Source: SIG672 sp045657105
GTDB lineage: Bacteria > Bacillota > Clostridia > Oscillospirales > CAG-272
Assembly: GCA_045657105.1 (NCBI GenBank)
Contig: JAZOSN010000063.1
Coordinates: 1 to 57,770, forward strand
Reading direction: 5' to 3'
DNA: 57,770 nt
Below, one piece after another: positions 42,351-51,124 of the stretch. The stretch's first letter is position 1, and each line of letters opens with the position of its first letter. The notes below the pieces were generated by a model. It ran no database searches, was not told the DNA's origin, and saw nothing but the letters and a program-made list of their open reading frames with translations. The translations under genes and the position numbers were made by a program.

Positions 42351-45143
42351 TTAGCTTGCCTTCTTCGAGATCTTATTTTTAACTTTTTTCTTGATATTTT
42401 CTATTTTTCTGACCGTTTTTTCACTGCGCCTGAGCTTTGTGAGAAGCCCTGCGATAAAGGGCGCGATGATCGGCAAAACGAGTACCGGAATAAGGATATA
42501 ATTTGATACCGCTCCTGCTCCGGTTATAGCGCAGGTAAAGCCTTTAAAGAGCATACACAGGCAAACGAGAGCCAAAACAGCAAGGAAATACACAAACTGC
42601 ATCTTGCTCACTCTGAGTTCGGACTTTGCCGCTCTTCCCTCACTGAGTGTTTGCATCATAAGAGAAGCCGAAAGTGTAACGAGCGAGAGGAATGCGCAGG
42701 AGGCAAGCGAGCTTGTCGGTATCAGTCTTGTGAGCGAAAGAACGTATGCAAAAACGATTACAAGGAGTCCGCATATCGCTCCCTTTTCGGTACACTGCTT
42801 CAAGGTATTGATTATACTCTTTTCCGAAATATCCCTATCCTTTTCTGCAAGTATTCTCGCAGAGGGCTTTTTGAACGCCATTATGAGAGATGCCGTGAGA
42901 TCAAGAACGAGCCCCGAAATGAGTATCGCGGCAGGACTCAGAAGAAGTGTGCCCGACAAAAGCGACCAGATTACGAGAACGAGTCTGACGCTCTGTGAGC
43001 TTATAAGGTATCTGAGCATTCTGTCGATATTATTGTTTATATTTTTGGCGCTTGTGATAACCTCGACCGCAGAATTCAGTCCGCCGCTCGAATCCATATC
43101 GACCATAGTGACTACCGCGTCTGAAACGAACCTGAGCGCTTCACAACCGTCGGTTTCTGCCTTTTCCTCCTGACCGCCCGTCAGACTGATACATTCTGTC
43201 ATTCCTATATCAGCCGCACGGAGAAGCGGAAGCTCTCTGAGCTTATTTCCAAGGAAGGCGACCGTATTTCCGCTTTCTCTGAGCTTATTTATTGCAAGCT
43301 CCTTGTCGGCAACCGTCATTCCCTCAAACATCGTGTATTTTGAAATGATCGAGGCGGCTCCGTCAGGATTTTTTTCCACAATATCGCGAAGCTTTTCTCC
43401 GCTTATCACTTCGGCTCGCGAGGATACCATTCCGATTGCGCGTGCTATCTGATAATCCTTCTCACTGACCTCATCACTGAAAAGCATAACCTTCATTCCT
43501 GCCGCGCGACATCTCGAAACAGTTTGAGAAACCCCCGGAAGGATCGGCTCTATGAGTGCTATAAAGCCCTCGAATATGAGCTCGTTCTGACAGTCTTTCA
43601 GCTTTGTCAGAGAATTGAAGCGCGAGTTCTTCGAGGCAACTGCGATTACTCTGTACGCCTGTCGCATAAGCTGGACCGCCGCGACCTCTATTTTACTTCG
43701 CTCTACCGGTCCGAGTCTTAAATATCTTCCGTTTTCGTAGTAGTAAGTACAGCAGGAAAGAATTTCGTTCGCTTCACCGCGAAGCAGAACGGTATTATTT
43801 CCGTTAAATCGTACGAGCGCGGTGTCAAATTTATTATATTCGCTTTTTCGTTTGAACTCGACGAGCGGATATTCGTTTTCAAGCAGTGAATTGTAAACTC
43901 CGTAGTCAAAAGCCGAGCGAAGTATCGCGTCCTCCTCGAAGGTGTAGAAATCTCCGCCGTCATCGACCTCTCCGCTTATCTTATTCTGACCGTAAAGTCC
44001 TGTCGTTACGACCGCATATTTGAGAAGCCTCAGGCAGTTATCGCCAAAGCCTCGCTCAGAAACGTCGTAGAGATGGCCTGAAACGTACGCCTTTTCAAGC
44101 GACATTCGACGAGTTGAATATATAGATTCGGGAGGAACTATAAGCGTATCCACCTTTTTAAGCGTATCAAGCCTGTCCGCATTTTTTATAAGCGAGCCCT
44201 TTTTCGTCTGCTTTTTCCGACTAAGCGAGTCGAAAAGTCCGCAAGCTACTATAACGTAACCGAAAAGCATCAGAAATTCGGAAAGTCCTGCTGCGCCGAG
44301 CGAAAGCGCAACTAGCAGTGTTGTAAGAGAATTTTGTCCGCTCATTATCGGTAAAATACCGATAAACGAGATTATAAAGGCGGCGGCGATATAGAAAAGA
44401 CTCATCTTTCCGCCGATACGCCTAAGCGTATCAAATATCGCAAGCTTATGATACTGCGCCGCAGGCTTGTTTTTGCCCGTTCTGCACACGAGAGTACGCC
44501 TTCCCACCTCGCAGGCAATAGCAAGTCCGTTTCCCTTTGTGACTATCGTGGAAGCCCACGCCATATTGAAGCACATATGCGGCGGAACGTTTCTGTACTC
44601 AACGAAATCGCTCCTTTTGGCAATACTCCTTACACCGTCGGTTATACCTGTTTCGACTATGTAAAGACTGTTATCCTTGACTATACGCGCATCGCAGGGC
44701 ACAATATCTCCTGCCGAGAGGTAGATAAGGTCGCCGACGACTATCTCGTCCTGCTTTACCGTGCAAAGCTTTCCGTCCCTTATGACCTTTGCGCTCGGTA
44801 GCGAGTTTCTTGCCGCTCGCTCGAGCAGGACTCGCGAGCTGTAATAGGTTGTAAACATAACGAAATAACTGAGTGCTATCAGTAAGATCGCCGAAGCGGC
44901 GAGCAAGTATTCTTTAAAGAAAAGCGAAATAAGCGAGGTGAAAACGAGTAGCAGACCGAGTCCGCTCGTCGAAAAATCCGAAAGATGCTGAGCAGGGGTT
45001 TTATGCTCTATCGGAAATATCTCGTTTCTTCCGTTTTTTTCGAGTCTTTCCTGCGCGTTTTCCGAGGAAAGTCCGTTTACGGCGTCACTGCCTGTAATCT
45101 CCTCGACCTCGGGCACCGTTTTGTCGTACCATCTTTCTGCCAT
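42351..45143 (-). CDS. Catalytically degenerate P-type ATPase homologue (pseudo-enzyme)
   Basis: 930 residues with the layout of P2-type cation ATPases: N-terminal cytoplasmic segment (NGLSSENAQERLEKNGRNEI), two membrane segments, actuator domain (IVVGDLIYLSAGDIVPCDAR), two segments around 245-305, a P/N domain (about 315-690) and a C-terminal set of about six membrane segments. Every catalytic motif is altered. DKTGT reads PPESI at 337-341, so the phosphorylated Asp is Pro337. PEGLP in M4 reads AAGLS (284-288). The TGES loop reads DGVR. TGD reads SDE (556-558). GDGxND reads GNKLRE (632-637). The nucleotide-domain KGA Lys is Arg455. The frame is intact over 2.8 kb and the strong AAAGGAGG site is kept, so it is not a decaying pseudogene. 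ATP-driven transport by the known cycle is not possible. It may be a regulatory, sensor or scaffold protein for the downstream lipoprotein or neighbouring systems. Confidence 0.85.
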   Translation of the reverse strand: MAERWYDKTVPEVEEITGSDAVNGLSSENAQERLEKNGRNEIFPIEHKTPAQHLSDFSTSGLGLLLVFTSLISLFFKEYLLAASAILLIALSYFVMFTTYYSSRVLLERAARNSLPSAKVIRDGKLCTVKQDEIVVGDLIYLSAGDIVPCDARIVKDNSLYIVETGITDGVRSIAKRSDFVEYRNVPPHMCFNMAWASTIVTKGNGLAIACEVGRRTLVCRTGKNKPAAQYHKLAIFDTLRRIGGKMSLFYIAAAFIISFIGILPIMSGQNSLTTLLVALSLGAAGLSEFLMLFGYVIVACGLFDSLSRKKQTKKGSLIKNADRLDTLKKVDTLIVPPESIYSTRRMSLEKAYVSGHLYDVSERGFGDNCLRLLKYAVVTTGLYGQNKISGEVDDGGDFYTFEEDAILRSAFDYGVYNSLLENEYPLVEFKRKSEYNKFDTALVRFNGNNTVLLRGEANEILSCCTYYYENGRYLRLGPVERSKIEVAAVQLMRQAYRVIAVASKNSRFNSLTKLKDCQNELIFEGFIALIEPILPGVSQTVSRCRAAGMKVMLFSDEVSEKDYQIARAIGMVSSRAEVISGEKLRDIVEKNPDGAASIISKYTMFEGMTVADKELAINKLRESGNTVAFLGNKLRELPLLRAADIGMTECISLTGGQEEKAETDGCEALRFVSDAVVTMVDMDSSGGLNSAVEVITSAKNINNNIDRMLRYLISSQSVRLVLVIWSLLSGTLLLSPAAILISGLVLDLTASLIMAFKKPSARILAEKDRDISEKSIINTLKQCTEKGAICGLLVIVFAYVLSLTRLIPTSSLASCAFLSLVTLSASLMMQTLSEGRAAKSELRVSKMQFVYFLAVLALVCLCMLFKGFTCAITGAGAVSNYILIPVLVLPIIAPFIAGLLTKLRRSEKTVRKIENIKKKVKNKISKKAS

Positions 45144-45209
45144 ATCTTACTCACCGCCTCCTTTCTTTGTGTTAGATTTCATCATTCATACTATTATATC
45201 CGAAATACC

Positions 45210-47492
45210 TCAGTTGCACATTATGACGAGGTCGTCGTTTTGCGCGTCCATAGTTATAGTCGAGATATTTCTGTCGTAATCGCCTATAAGACGGCTTGCA
45301 AGCACGTCTTCCACCTCACGCTGAATAGTGCGACGGAGATTTCTTGCGCCGTATTTGCGCGAGAACGAGCGTTTTGCTATAACTCTTACCGCCTCTTCGC
45401 TATACGTGAGTTTGATCTCCTTTTCTGCGAGAGTCTTGACGAGATCGCCGAGCATTATCTTCGCGATCTTGGTGAAATCGTCCTCATCAAGACTGCGGAA
45501 GGTGATTATCTCGTCAACGCGATTGATAAACTCGGGACGAAGGAACTGCGCGAGTGCCTTTTCGGTCTTACCTCCTGCCGTTGACGCGCTACTGTCCGAA
45601 AATCCGAGCGGAGCGTCAACGCCTACCGCGCCTGCATTGGTCGTCATAACGATAACGGTATTTTCAAAGTTGACCTTCTTGCCGCGAGCGTCCGTGATAT
45701 GTCCGTCGTCAAGTATTTGAAGAAGGATATTCATAACGTCGGGGTGCGCCTTCTCGATCTCGTCGAAAAGGACTACCGAATAGGGCTTGCGGCGTATTTT
45801 TTCGGTAAGCTGTCCCGCGTCGTCGTATCCGACGTATCCGGGAGGCGCTCCGATAATTCTCGATACCGAGTGCTTTTCCATAAACTCCGACATATCAAGA
45901 CGAATGAGAGTTTCGGGCGAATCGAACAGGTCGGAGGCAAGAAGCTTGACAAGCTCGGTCTTACCGACACCCGTAGGTCCTGCGAAAATGAAGGACACCG
46001 GCTTGCGCTTATACGCGATACCTGCGCGGTTACGCTTGATCGCTCTTGCGACCGCATCGACCGCCTCGTCCTGACCGATCAGACGCTCTTTGAGTCTGTC
46101 GGCAAGCTTATCCACACGTTTGAACTCGTTTTCCGTTATATTGCTTGCGGGAATTCCCGTCCAGAGCTCGACCACAGACGCGAGGTGCGATGTAGTCAAA
46201 GCGACCTCGGCTCTCGCCTTTTCTGCCTCCTGAGATTCCTTTTCGGCGGCGATAAGCGCGGTCTTTATCTCGGCAACTCTGCGATATTTTTCGTTGATCT
46301 CCTCGTCGGGAACCTCTCTTGCCTCTTCGGCGTCTGCTTCTCTTTGCAGTCTGTCAAGCTCGATTGCCGCTCTTGCCGCGCGCTCTACCTCGGGAGCGTG
46401 GAGCGCAAGATGAGATGCCGCCTCGTCAAGCAGGTCTATCGCCTTATCGGGGAGAAATCTGTCTGTAATATATCTTTCAGAAAGAACGACAGTCCTCTCA
46501 ATTACTATGTCGGGAATGGTGATACCGTGGAAGCTTTCATAGTATCCCTTTATTCCGCGAAGTATCTCTATCGTATCGTCTATCGAGGGCTCTTCCACGA
46601 TTATCGGTTGGAAACGGCGTTCGAGTGCCGAATCGCTCTCGATATATTTTCTGTATTCCGCGAGAGTCGTCGCGCCTATGATCTGAACGTCACCGCGTGA
46701 CAGTGCAGGCTTCAAAATGTTCGCCGCGCTCATACTTCCCTCTGAATCTCCTGCGCCGACTATACTGTGCACCTCGTCGATAACGAGAATGACGTTGCCT
46801 CTCGCCTTTACCTCTTCAATAAGACCTTTTATTCTCGATTCAAACTGACCTCTGAACTGAGTTCCGGCAACAAGCGCGGTCAGATCTACAACTCTTATTT
46901 CCTTATCGGCAAGCTTTCTCGGAGCCTTACCGTCGGCAATAAGCTGAGCAAGTGCCTCGGCAATTGCCGTTTTACCTACGCCCGGCTCGCCTATAAGGCA
47001 GGGATTGTTCTTCTGACGGCGGCAGAGGATCTGCATCATTCTCTCCATTTCGCTATCGCGTCCGATAACTCTGTCGAGCTTTCCTTCTCTTGCCCTTGCC
47101 GTTATATCGGTACAGTAGGTATCAAGAAACTGAGTTGTGTTCTTGGGATTCTTGCCCTTTTTCTGTCCCTTTGCAGAGTTTTCGCCGCCATCGTTTTTTG
47201 CGCCGAGATTGCCAAGCGATCCGAAAAGCTTTGCGAAATTGATCGGGGGAGTTTTGCCCATATCGTCCGAGGCATCGTCCGACTCTGCGCCGATTATTCC
47301 CTCCATCTCCATATCCATACGGTCAATATCCTCGTCGGTAATTCCCATATTGCCGAGAATATTGTTTATAGGTCCTATGCCGAGTTCCTTCGCGCATTTT
47401 ATACATATTCCCTCGTTGGTCGTCTTATCGCCCTCCATACGGGAGATAAAAATGACGGCAACTCTTTTTTTGCATCTTGCACACATTTCCAT
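45210..47492 (-). CDS. clpE: ClpE-type AAA+ ATPase with N-terminal zinc finger
   Basis: 760 residues. The N-terminus has a CxxC...CxxC zinc finger (MCARCKKR and GICIKCAKE), as in ClpE and McsA, instead of the Clp-N double repeat of ClpC. A flexible linker rich in Gly/Asn/Lys follows (about 75-120). D1 has Walker A GEPGVGKTAIAEAL and Walker B VILVIDEVHSI, a short middle domain (about 410-450), and WTGIPASNI. D2 has GPTGVGKTELVKLL, VVLFDEIEKAHPD and NTVIVMTTNAG. The LGF tripeptide in APLGFSDSS matches the ClpP-docking loop, so it should deliver substrates to ClpP. No ctsR, mcsA/B or clpP is near. ClpE naming rests on the zinc finger. Confidence 0.9.
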   Translation of the reverse strand: MEMCARCKKRVAVIFISRMEGDKTTNEGICIKCAKELGIGPINNILGNMGITDEDIDRMDMEMEGIIGAESDDASDDMGKTPPINFAKLFGSLGNLGAKNDGGENSAKGQKKGKNPKNTTQFLDTYCTDITARAREGKLDRVIGRDSEMERMMQILCRRQKNNPCLIGEPGVGKTAIAEALAQLIADGKAPRKLADKEIRVVDLTALVAGTQFRGQFESRIKGLIEEVKARGNVILVIDEVHSIVGAGDSEGSMSAANILKPALSRGDVQIIGATTLAEYRKYIESDSALERRFQPIIVEEPSIDDTIEILRGIKGYYESFHGITIPDIVIERTVVLSERYITDRFLPDKAIDLLDEAASHLALHAPEVERAARAAIELDRLQREADAEEAREVPDEEINEKYRRVAEIKTALIAAEKESQEAEKARAEVALTTSHLASVVELWTGIPASNITENEFKRVDKLADRLKERLIGQDEAVDAVARAIKRNRAGIAYKRKPVSFIFAGPTGVGKTELVKLLASDLFDSPETLIRLDMSEFMEKHSVSRIIGAPPGYVGYDDAGQLTEKIRRKPYSVVLFDEIEKAHPDVMNILLQILDDGHITDARGKKVNFENTVIVMTTNAGAVGVDAPLGFSDSSASTAGGKTEKALAQFLRPEFINRVDEIITFRSLDEDDFTKIAKIMLGDLVKTLAEKEIKLTYSEEAVRVIAKRSFSRKYGARNLRRTIQREVEDVLASRLIGDYDRNISTITMDAQNDDLVIMCN

Positions 47493-47541
47493 AACTTATA
47501 TAACCACGCTTTCAAATAAAAACATTTTGCTTTTTTGCAGT

Positions 47542-48075
47542 TTAAACTACTGCGAATATCGTCTTGAACAGATTGAACTCGAAGAACCATCTCGTTACCG
47601 TAAGTCCTTCGAAGGCTTCGATCGGAAATCCCGGAACACTGTTTGCAAGTATTTCGAGCAGAGCAAACACTGCCATAGATGCAACCTGTGCCCAAGCAAC
47701 GCCGAGAAGCAGTCCGAGAACTGCTCCGAGGAGCTTATCAACGGTAGAGATTATAGGAAGCTTTATGCTTTTTGCAAGGCTTACTATCATCTTGACCACG
47801 ATCATACAGATAAGGAATATTACCGTAAACGCGATTATTCTGGCAAGCGCGTCCGAGGTAAGAATATCCGAAACCAGAGCTCCGTCGTTACTCACGATAT
47901 TATTCATAAATCCCGAAATGTATCCCCCGACCATAGGTGAAAAATACCACGATACGAGTGCCGAGAGAATAAATCCGGCAATATCTATTGCAACGCCCAC
48001 AAGTCCGCGTTTAGCGTAAAGCAGAACGCTGACCGCGATAATGGCGATTATTGCGAAATCAATTATAATGCTCAT
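47542..48075 (-). CDS. CvpA family membrane protein
   Basis: 177 residues with four hydrophobic segments and the CvpA-type opening IIDFAIIAIIAVSVLLYAKRG LVG, plus the characteristic helix pattern KSIKLPIISTVDKLLGAVLG in the second half. CvpA proteins were first linked to colicin V production and are now associated with envelope stress or bile tolerance in some bacteria; their molecular role remains uncertain. It lies between the DUF5711-like protein (30-base gap) and clpE (49-base gap). A Shine-Dalgarno AAAGGA is present at long spacing. Confidence 0.83.
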   Translation of the reverse strand: MSIIIDFAIIAIIAVSVLLYAKRGLVGVAIDIAGFILSALVSWYFSPMVGGYISGFMNNIVSNDGALVSDILTSDALARIIAFTVIFLICMIVVKMIVSLAKSIKLPIISTVDKLLGAVLGLLLGVAWAQVASMAVFALLEILANSVPGFPIEAFEGLTVTRWFFEFNLFKTIFAVV

Positions 48076-48105
48076 AATAAATTAGTATCCTTTCCGCTAA
48101 AAAGC

Positions 48106-49452
48106 TTATTCCTTACTACCTTCAAAGCTTATCTTAACGATCGAATCGGCAAAGCAGACATAGCTGTCGTCCGAAATGATAGCAAAGGAATGTATTTTCC
48201 TGTCTGATTTATAGATCTCTTTACTTTGTAAATCGGGAGAGTCGAGTCTTATGACCGAATACTCTGTAATAATATACGCATAATCTCCGTGTATATTCAG
48301 TGCAACGACCTTACCGGTATCCGTGTACTGCGCCTTTTTCATACTGCTTTCAGAAAGTCGCACGAAGGTCGCAACAAAGGAGCTTGCATCTCCGTAGCCC
48401 TTCATATAGTAGATAAGTGAGCCGTCGTTTGCCAGAAAATAGTCGCAGGACTCTTTTATATCTACCGCGCAGGAAGCAGTCTTGTTGCCCTCACTATCAA
48501 GAATACAGAGCGCGTCGTCGAAAAGAAGAGCAACTCCGCCATCTTCGAGATATTTACATTCAAGCGGCATTCCCTCGTTAAACAGGGTGAGCTTTTTGGG
48601 TGTATCCGAGCTCGTTTCAAGGAGCATAAGCTCGCTTTCAACGTTTCCGGAAGCACCTACCGAGTAAGAAAGAAGCGCAATCTCGCTTCCGTCGTCTTTA
48701 ATATCGAGCGAGGCTACCCTGTTGTTCTTTTTTATAAGGTTTATCATTTCAAAATTCTGATCGTATATCGCTATCTCGCTATTGTATTCGCTTCCTCTAC
48801 GAGCGATTATACTGTTTCCGTTATCTGCGATTGCTCCGCAGTAGATACGTCCGGGCGCGTCCTGAGAATATCTCACGCCGAACGCGTCGTAGATCGCAAA
48901 CTCGCCTCCGCCCTGATCGTAAATAAGTATATACTTATCAGATGTCTTGACCACAGGTAAAGCATAACTTGATTCGTCCGAGAACTGATGGCTTCCGTCG
49001 GGCGCGAATATTACCACTCTGTCGCTTCCGGCAAGCACGGGAACGCCCGAAAAATCGCCGACGACCGCATTGTCATTGACACTGAAATAATATTCACTGA
49101 CACTTCCGAGCGCGTCGCCGTGTCCGAACATATTTCTGAACATATACTGCATACTTCCCGTAGTTATGCCGTCACCGAAAAACACAAAGAACAGTACCAC
49201 GAAAAGGATAAGCACTATCCAGAGAACGTTATAAGCCATATTGAAGCGCTCGGATATTTTCTTTGCTTCGGCATCTACCGTCGGCTTTTCGTCAGAATCA
49301 CTGCTTAGGTCAAACGCCTTGTTTTTTCTGAAAAGAACCTTGAAAACGTTTGTTTTTTTGACTTTTTTCGGATTTTCCGAGAATTTTCCGAGGTCTATTC
49401 TTCCGCCTTTATCGGACGGCTCGGAAAAGTTTTTTCTTTCGTTATTCTTCAA
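48106..49452 (-). CDS. Single-pass membrane protein with beta-propeller-like domain (DUF5711-like)
   Basis: 448 residues. The N-terminal about 70 residues are charged and cytoplasmic, one membrane segment follows (VLWIVLILFVVLFFVFFG, about 75-95), and the extracytoplasmic part has repeating beta-strand units (VVIFAPDGSHQFSD, AIYDAFGVRYSQD, IAIYDQNFEMINL, YAYIITEYSVIRLDS) that look like a WD/PQQ-type propeller. I recall this layout as DUF5711 in Clostridia. The start is TTG 49452, within the end of truA (11-base overlap), with GAGGG five bases upstream, so translation is coupled to truA. Function unknown. Confidence 0.8.
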   Translation of the reverse strand: MKNNERKNFSEPSDKGGRIDLGKFSENPKKVKKTNVFKVLFRKNKAFDLSSDSDEKPTVDAEAKKISERFNMAYNVLWIVLILFVVLFFVFFGDGITTGSMQYMFRNMFGHGDALGSVSEYYFSVNDNAVVGDFSGVPVLAGSDRVVIFAPDGSHQFSDESSYALPVVKTSDKYILIYDQGGGEFAIYDAFGVRYSQDAPGRIYCGAIADNGNSIIARRGSEYNSEIAIYDQNFEMINLIKKNNRVASLDIKDDGSEIALLSYSVGASGNVESELMLLETSSDTPKKLTLFNEGMPLECKYLEDGGVALLFDDALCILDSEGNKTASCAVDIKESCDYFLANDGSLIYYMKGYGDASSFVATFVRLSESSMKKAQYTDTGKVVALNIHGDYAYIITEYSVIRLDSPDLQSKEIYKSDRKIHSFAIISDDSYVCFADSIVKISFEGSKE

Positions 49453-50242
49453 GAGTACCCTCGCGCCTCCTTTCAGTTCCTTGCGAGAATGCAGACTCGG
49501 GATAGACTACCTTTGAAAGGCAGAGTCCGTCGGGCACAAGCGTCATACCCGCGCGAGTCCTGTCACAGGAATTTATTATTTCGGGAATATCGTTTTCGGA
49601 TATTTTACCCTCGGATACCGCGACGAGAGTTCCGCAAAGTATCCGCACCATATTATAGAGAAATCCGTCCGCCGCAACTCTCATTATAACGAGGTCACCC
49701 TCTCGGCGCACGTCGAAATATTTTATAGTTCTGACCGTGTCCCTCACCGACGAACCCTGCGCCATAAACGCCGCAAAATCGTGTTTTCCGACGAAATGTC
49801 CCGCCGCGGCGTTCATTTTGTCGACGTCAAGCCTTTTCGGACAGTGCCAAGCCCGACTACTGTAAAACGGATCGGCAAGTCTTGTATTTAGCACGGTATA
49901 TTCGTACTCTTTGTAATCAACGTCGTATCTGACGTGAAAGGAGTCGCTTACGTAGCGTGCAGAGCGCACCGATATATCGCTCGGCAGAAATCTTGCGATG
50001 GCGAGCGGTATTTTATCCTCGGGGATCGTTATTTCGTGGACTCCGTCGGCAGTGCAAAAGAACTGACGGGCGTGTACTCCCGCGTCCGTACGACTGCAAC
50101 CGCTCAGACAAAATCTTTTGCCGAAGAGATTTTCGACGGCGTCCTGCATCGCCCTTTGAACGGTAGGAAGACCGCTTCCGTTTTGTACCTGGTACCCGTG
50201 ATACGCCGTACCGAGATATGAGATTTCAAAGAGTATCTTCAT
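49442..50242 (-). CDS. truA: tRNA pseudouridine(38-40) synthase TruA
   Basis: 266 residues. This enzyme isomerises uridines 38-40 of the tRNA anticodon arm. The catalytic Asp lies in FCLSGCSRTDAGVHARQF, and YHGYQVQNGSGLPTVQ and FLYNMVRILCGTLV are further family segments. It follows ecfT by 63 bases, completing the ecfA1-ecfA2-ecfT-truA order widely seen in Firmicutes, usually followed by rplM-rpsI; here the ribosomal pair is replaced by a DUF5711-like gene. The C-terminus is extended by a charged tail overlapping the next start. Confidence 0.95.
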   Translation of the reverse strand: MKILFEISYLGTAYHGYQVQNGSGLPTVQRAMQDAVENLFGKRFCLSGCSRTDAGVHARQFFCTADGVHEITIPEDKIPLAIARFLPSDISVRSARYVSDSFHVRYDVDYKEYEYTVLNTRLADPFYSSRAWHCPKRLDVDKMNAAAGHFVGKHDFAAFMAQGSSVRDTVRTIKYFDVRREGDLVIMRVAADGFLYNMVRILCGTLVAVSEGKISENDIPEIINSCDRTRAGMTLVPDGLCLSKVVYPESAFSQGTERRREGTLEE

Positions 50243-50305
50243 TCTACCGCTCCTTTCATAGTCTAAAAAATTTACTTAAAATAATTCGTGCTTTGTAGTT
50301 TGTAA

Positions 50306-51124
50306 TCAGAACGACGGTCCGCCAAGCTTACTGACAAATACCGTACCCACACAAAGGACTGCAAAAATAAGTAGCATAACAAAATCCTTTGAGGAATATT
50401 TCAGAGTATTCATAGTCGTTCGTCCGTTATCACCCGTATAACAACGGCACTCCATAGCAACCGCAAGCTCGTCCGCGCGTCTTATAAGCGAAGCAAAGAG
50501 CGGTATGAATATCGGAATAAGCGCTTTTGCTCTTTTTACAAGCGAGCCGCTCGAAAAAACTGCTCCGCGCGAGCGTTGTGCGCTCATTATTCTGTCGGTT
50601 TCCTCGATGAGAGTCGGAATAAATCTGAGTGCTATCGTCATTATCATCGAAAAGTCGTGAACCGGCACCTTTATCTTTTTAAGCGGTGCAAGAAGCTGTT
50701 CAAGACCGTCGGTGAGCGCGATCGGAGAGGTCGTATAAGAGAGTATCAGGTTCGTTCCGAGAACGAGCACGACGATCCTGAGCGCTATCAGAATAGCGTA
50801 GGTAACGCCCTCCATATATATTTTGATCTTCCAGAAGGAAACGAGAAGATGATCACCCGTTCTCCAAAAAGCACTGATTACCGAGGTGAAAAGTATAACA
50901 AGTATTATCGGTTTAAGCGCCTTGAACACTACCTTCGGAGAAAGTCCCGTCATAAAAATAAGCAGGAGAGTGAAGGCAAGGATCGCAAGCAGTGCCCACA
51001 AATTTTTAGCAAGAAAAACCGTAACTATAAAAAGCACGGAGATAACGAGCTTCATTCGGGGATCAACCCTGTGAAGCAGGCTTTTTCCCGGAAGATACTG
51101 ACCGAGGGTAACATCTCTCAGCAT
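50306..51124 (-). CDS. ecfT: Energy-coupling factor transporter transmembrane protein EcfT
   Basis: 272 residues with about five membrane segments. EcfT links the two ATPases to exchangeable vitamin-binding S components. The coupling helices hold SAQRSRGAVF and the second motif AMECRCYTGDNGRT, where the common ARG is CRC-type here. The N-terminus VTLGQYLPGKSLLHRVDPR MKL is typical of EcfT. The start overlaps the end of ecfA2 by 7 bases. No S component (such as RibU, FolT or ThiT) occurs in the window, so the module must be shared with substrates encoded elsewhere. Confidence 0.94.
   Translation of the reverse strand: MLRDVTLGQYLPGKSLLHRVDPRMKLVISVLFIVTVFLAKNLWALLAILAFTLLLIFMTGLSPKVVFKALKPIILVILFTSVISAFWRTGDHLLVSFWKIKIYMEGVTYAILIALRIVVLVLGTNLILSYTTSPIALTDGLEQLLAPLKKIKVPVHDFSMIMTIALRFIPTLIEETDRIMSAQRSRGAVFSSGSLVKRAKALIPIFIPLFASLIRRADELAVAMECRCYTGDNGRTTMNTLKYSSKDFVMLLIFAVLCVGTVFVSKLGGPSF

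Noticed and set aside
42351..45143. Annotation as an active calcium- or cation-transporting ATPase
   Set aside because: Overall similarity would give that name, but the phosphorylated Asp and all other cycle motifs are absent.
45144..45209. Separate promoter for the P-type ATPase homologue
   Set aside because: A TATAAT is present on the minus strand near 45190, but no -35 box is at acceptable spacing.
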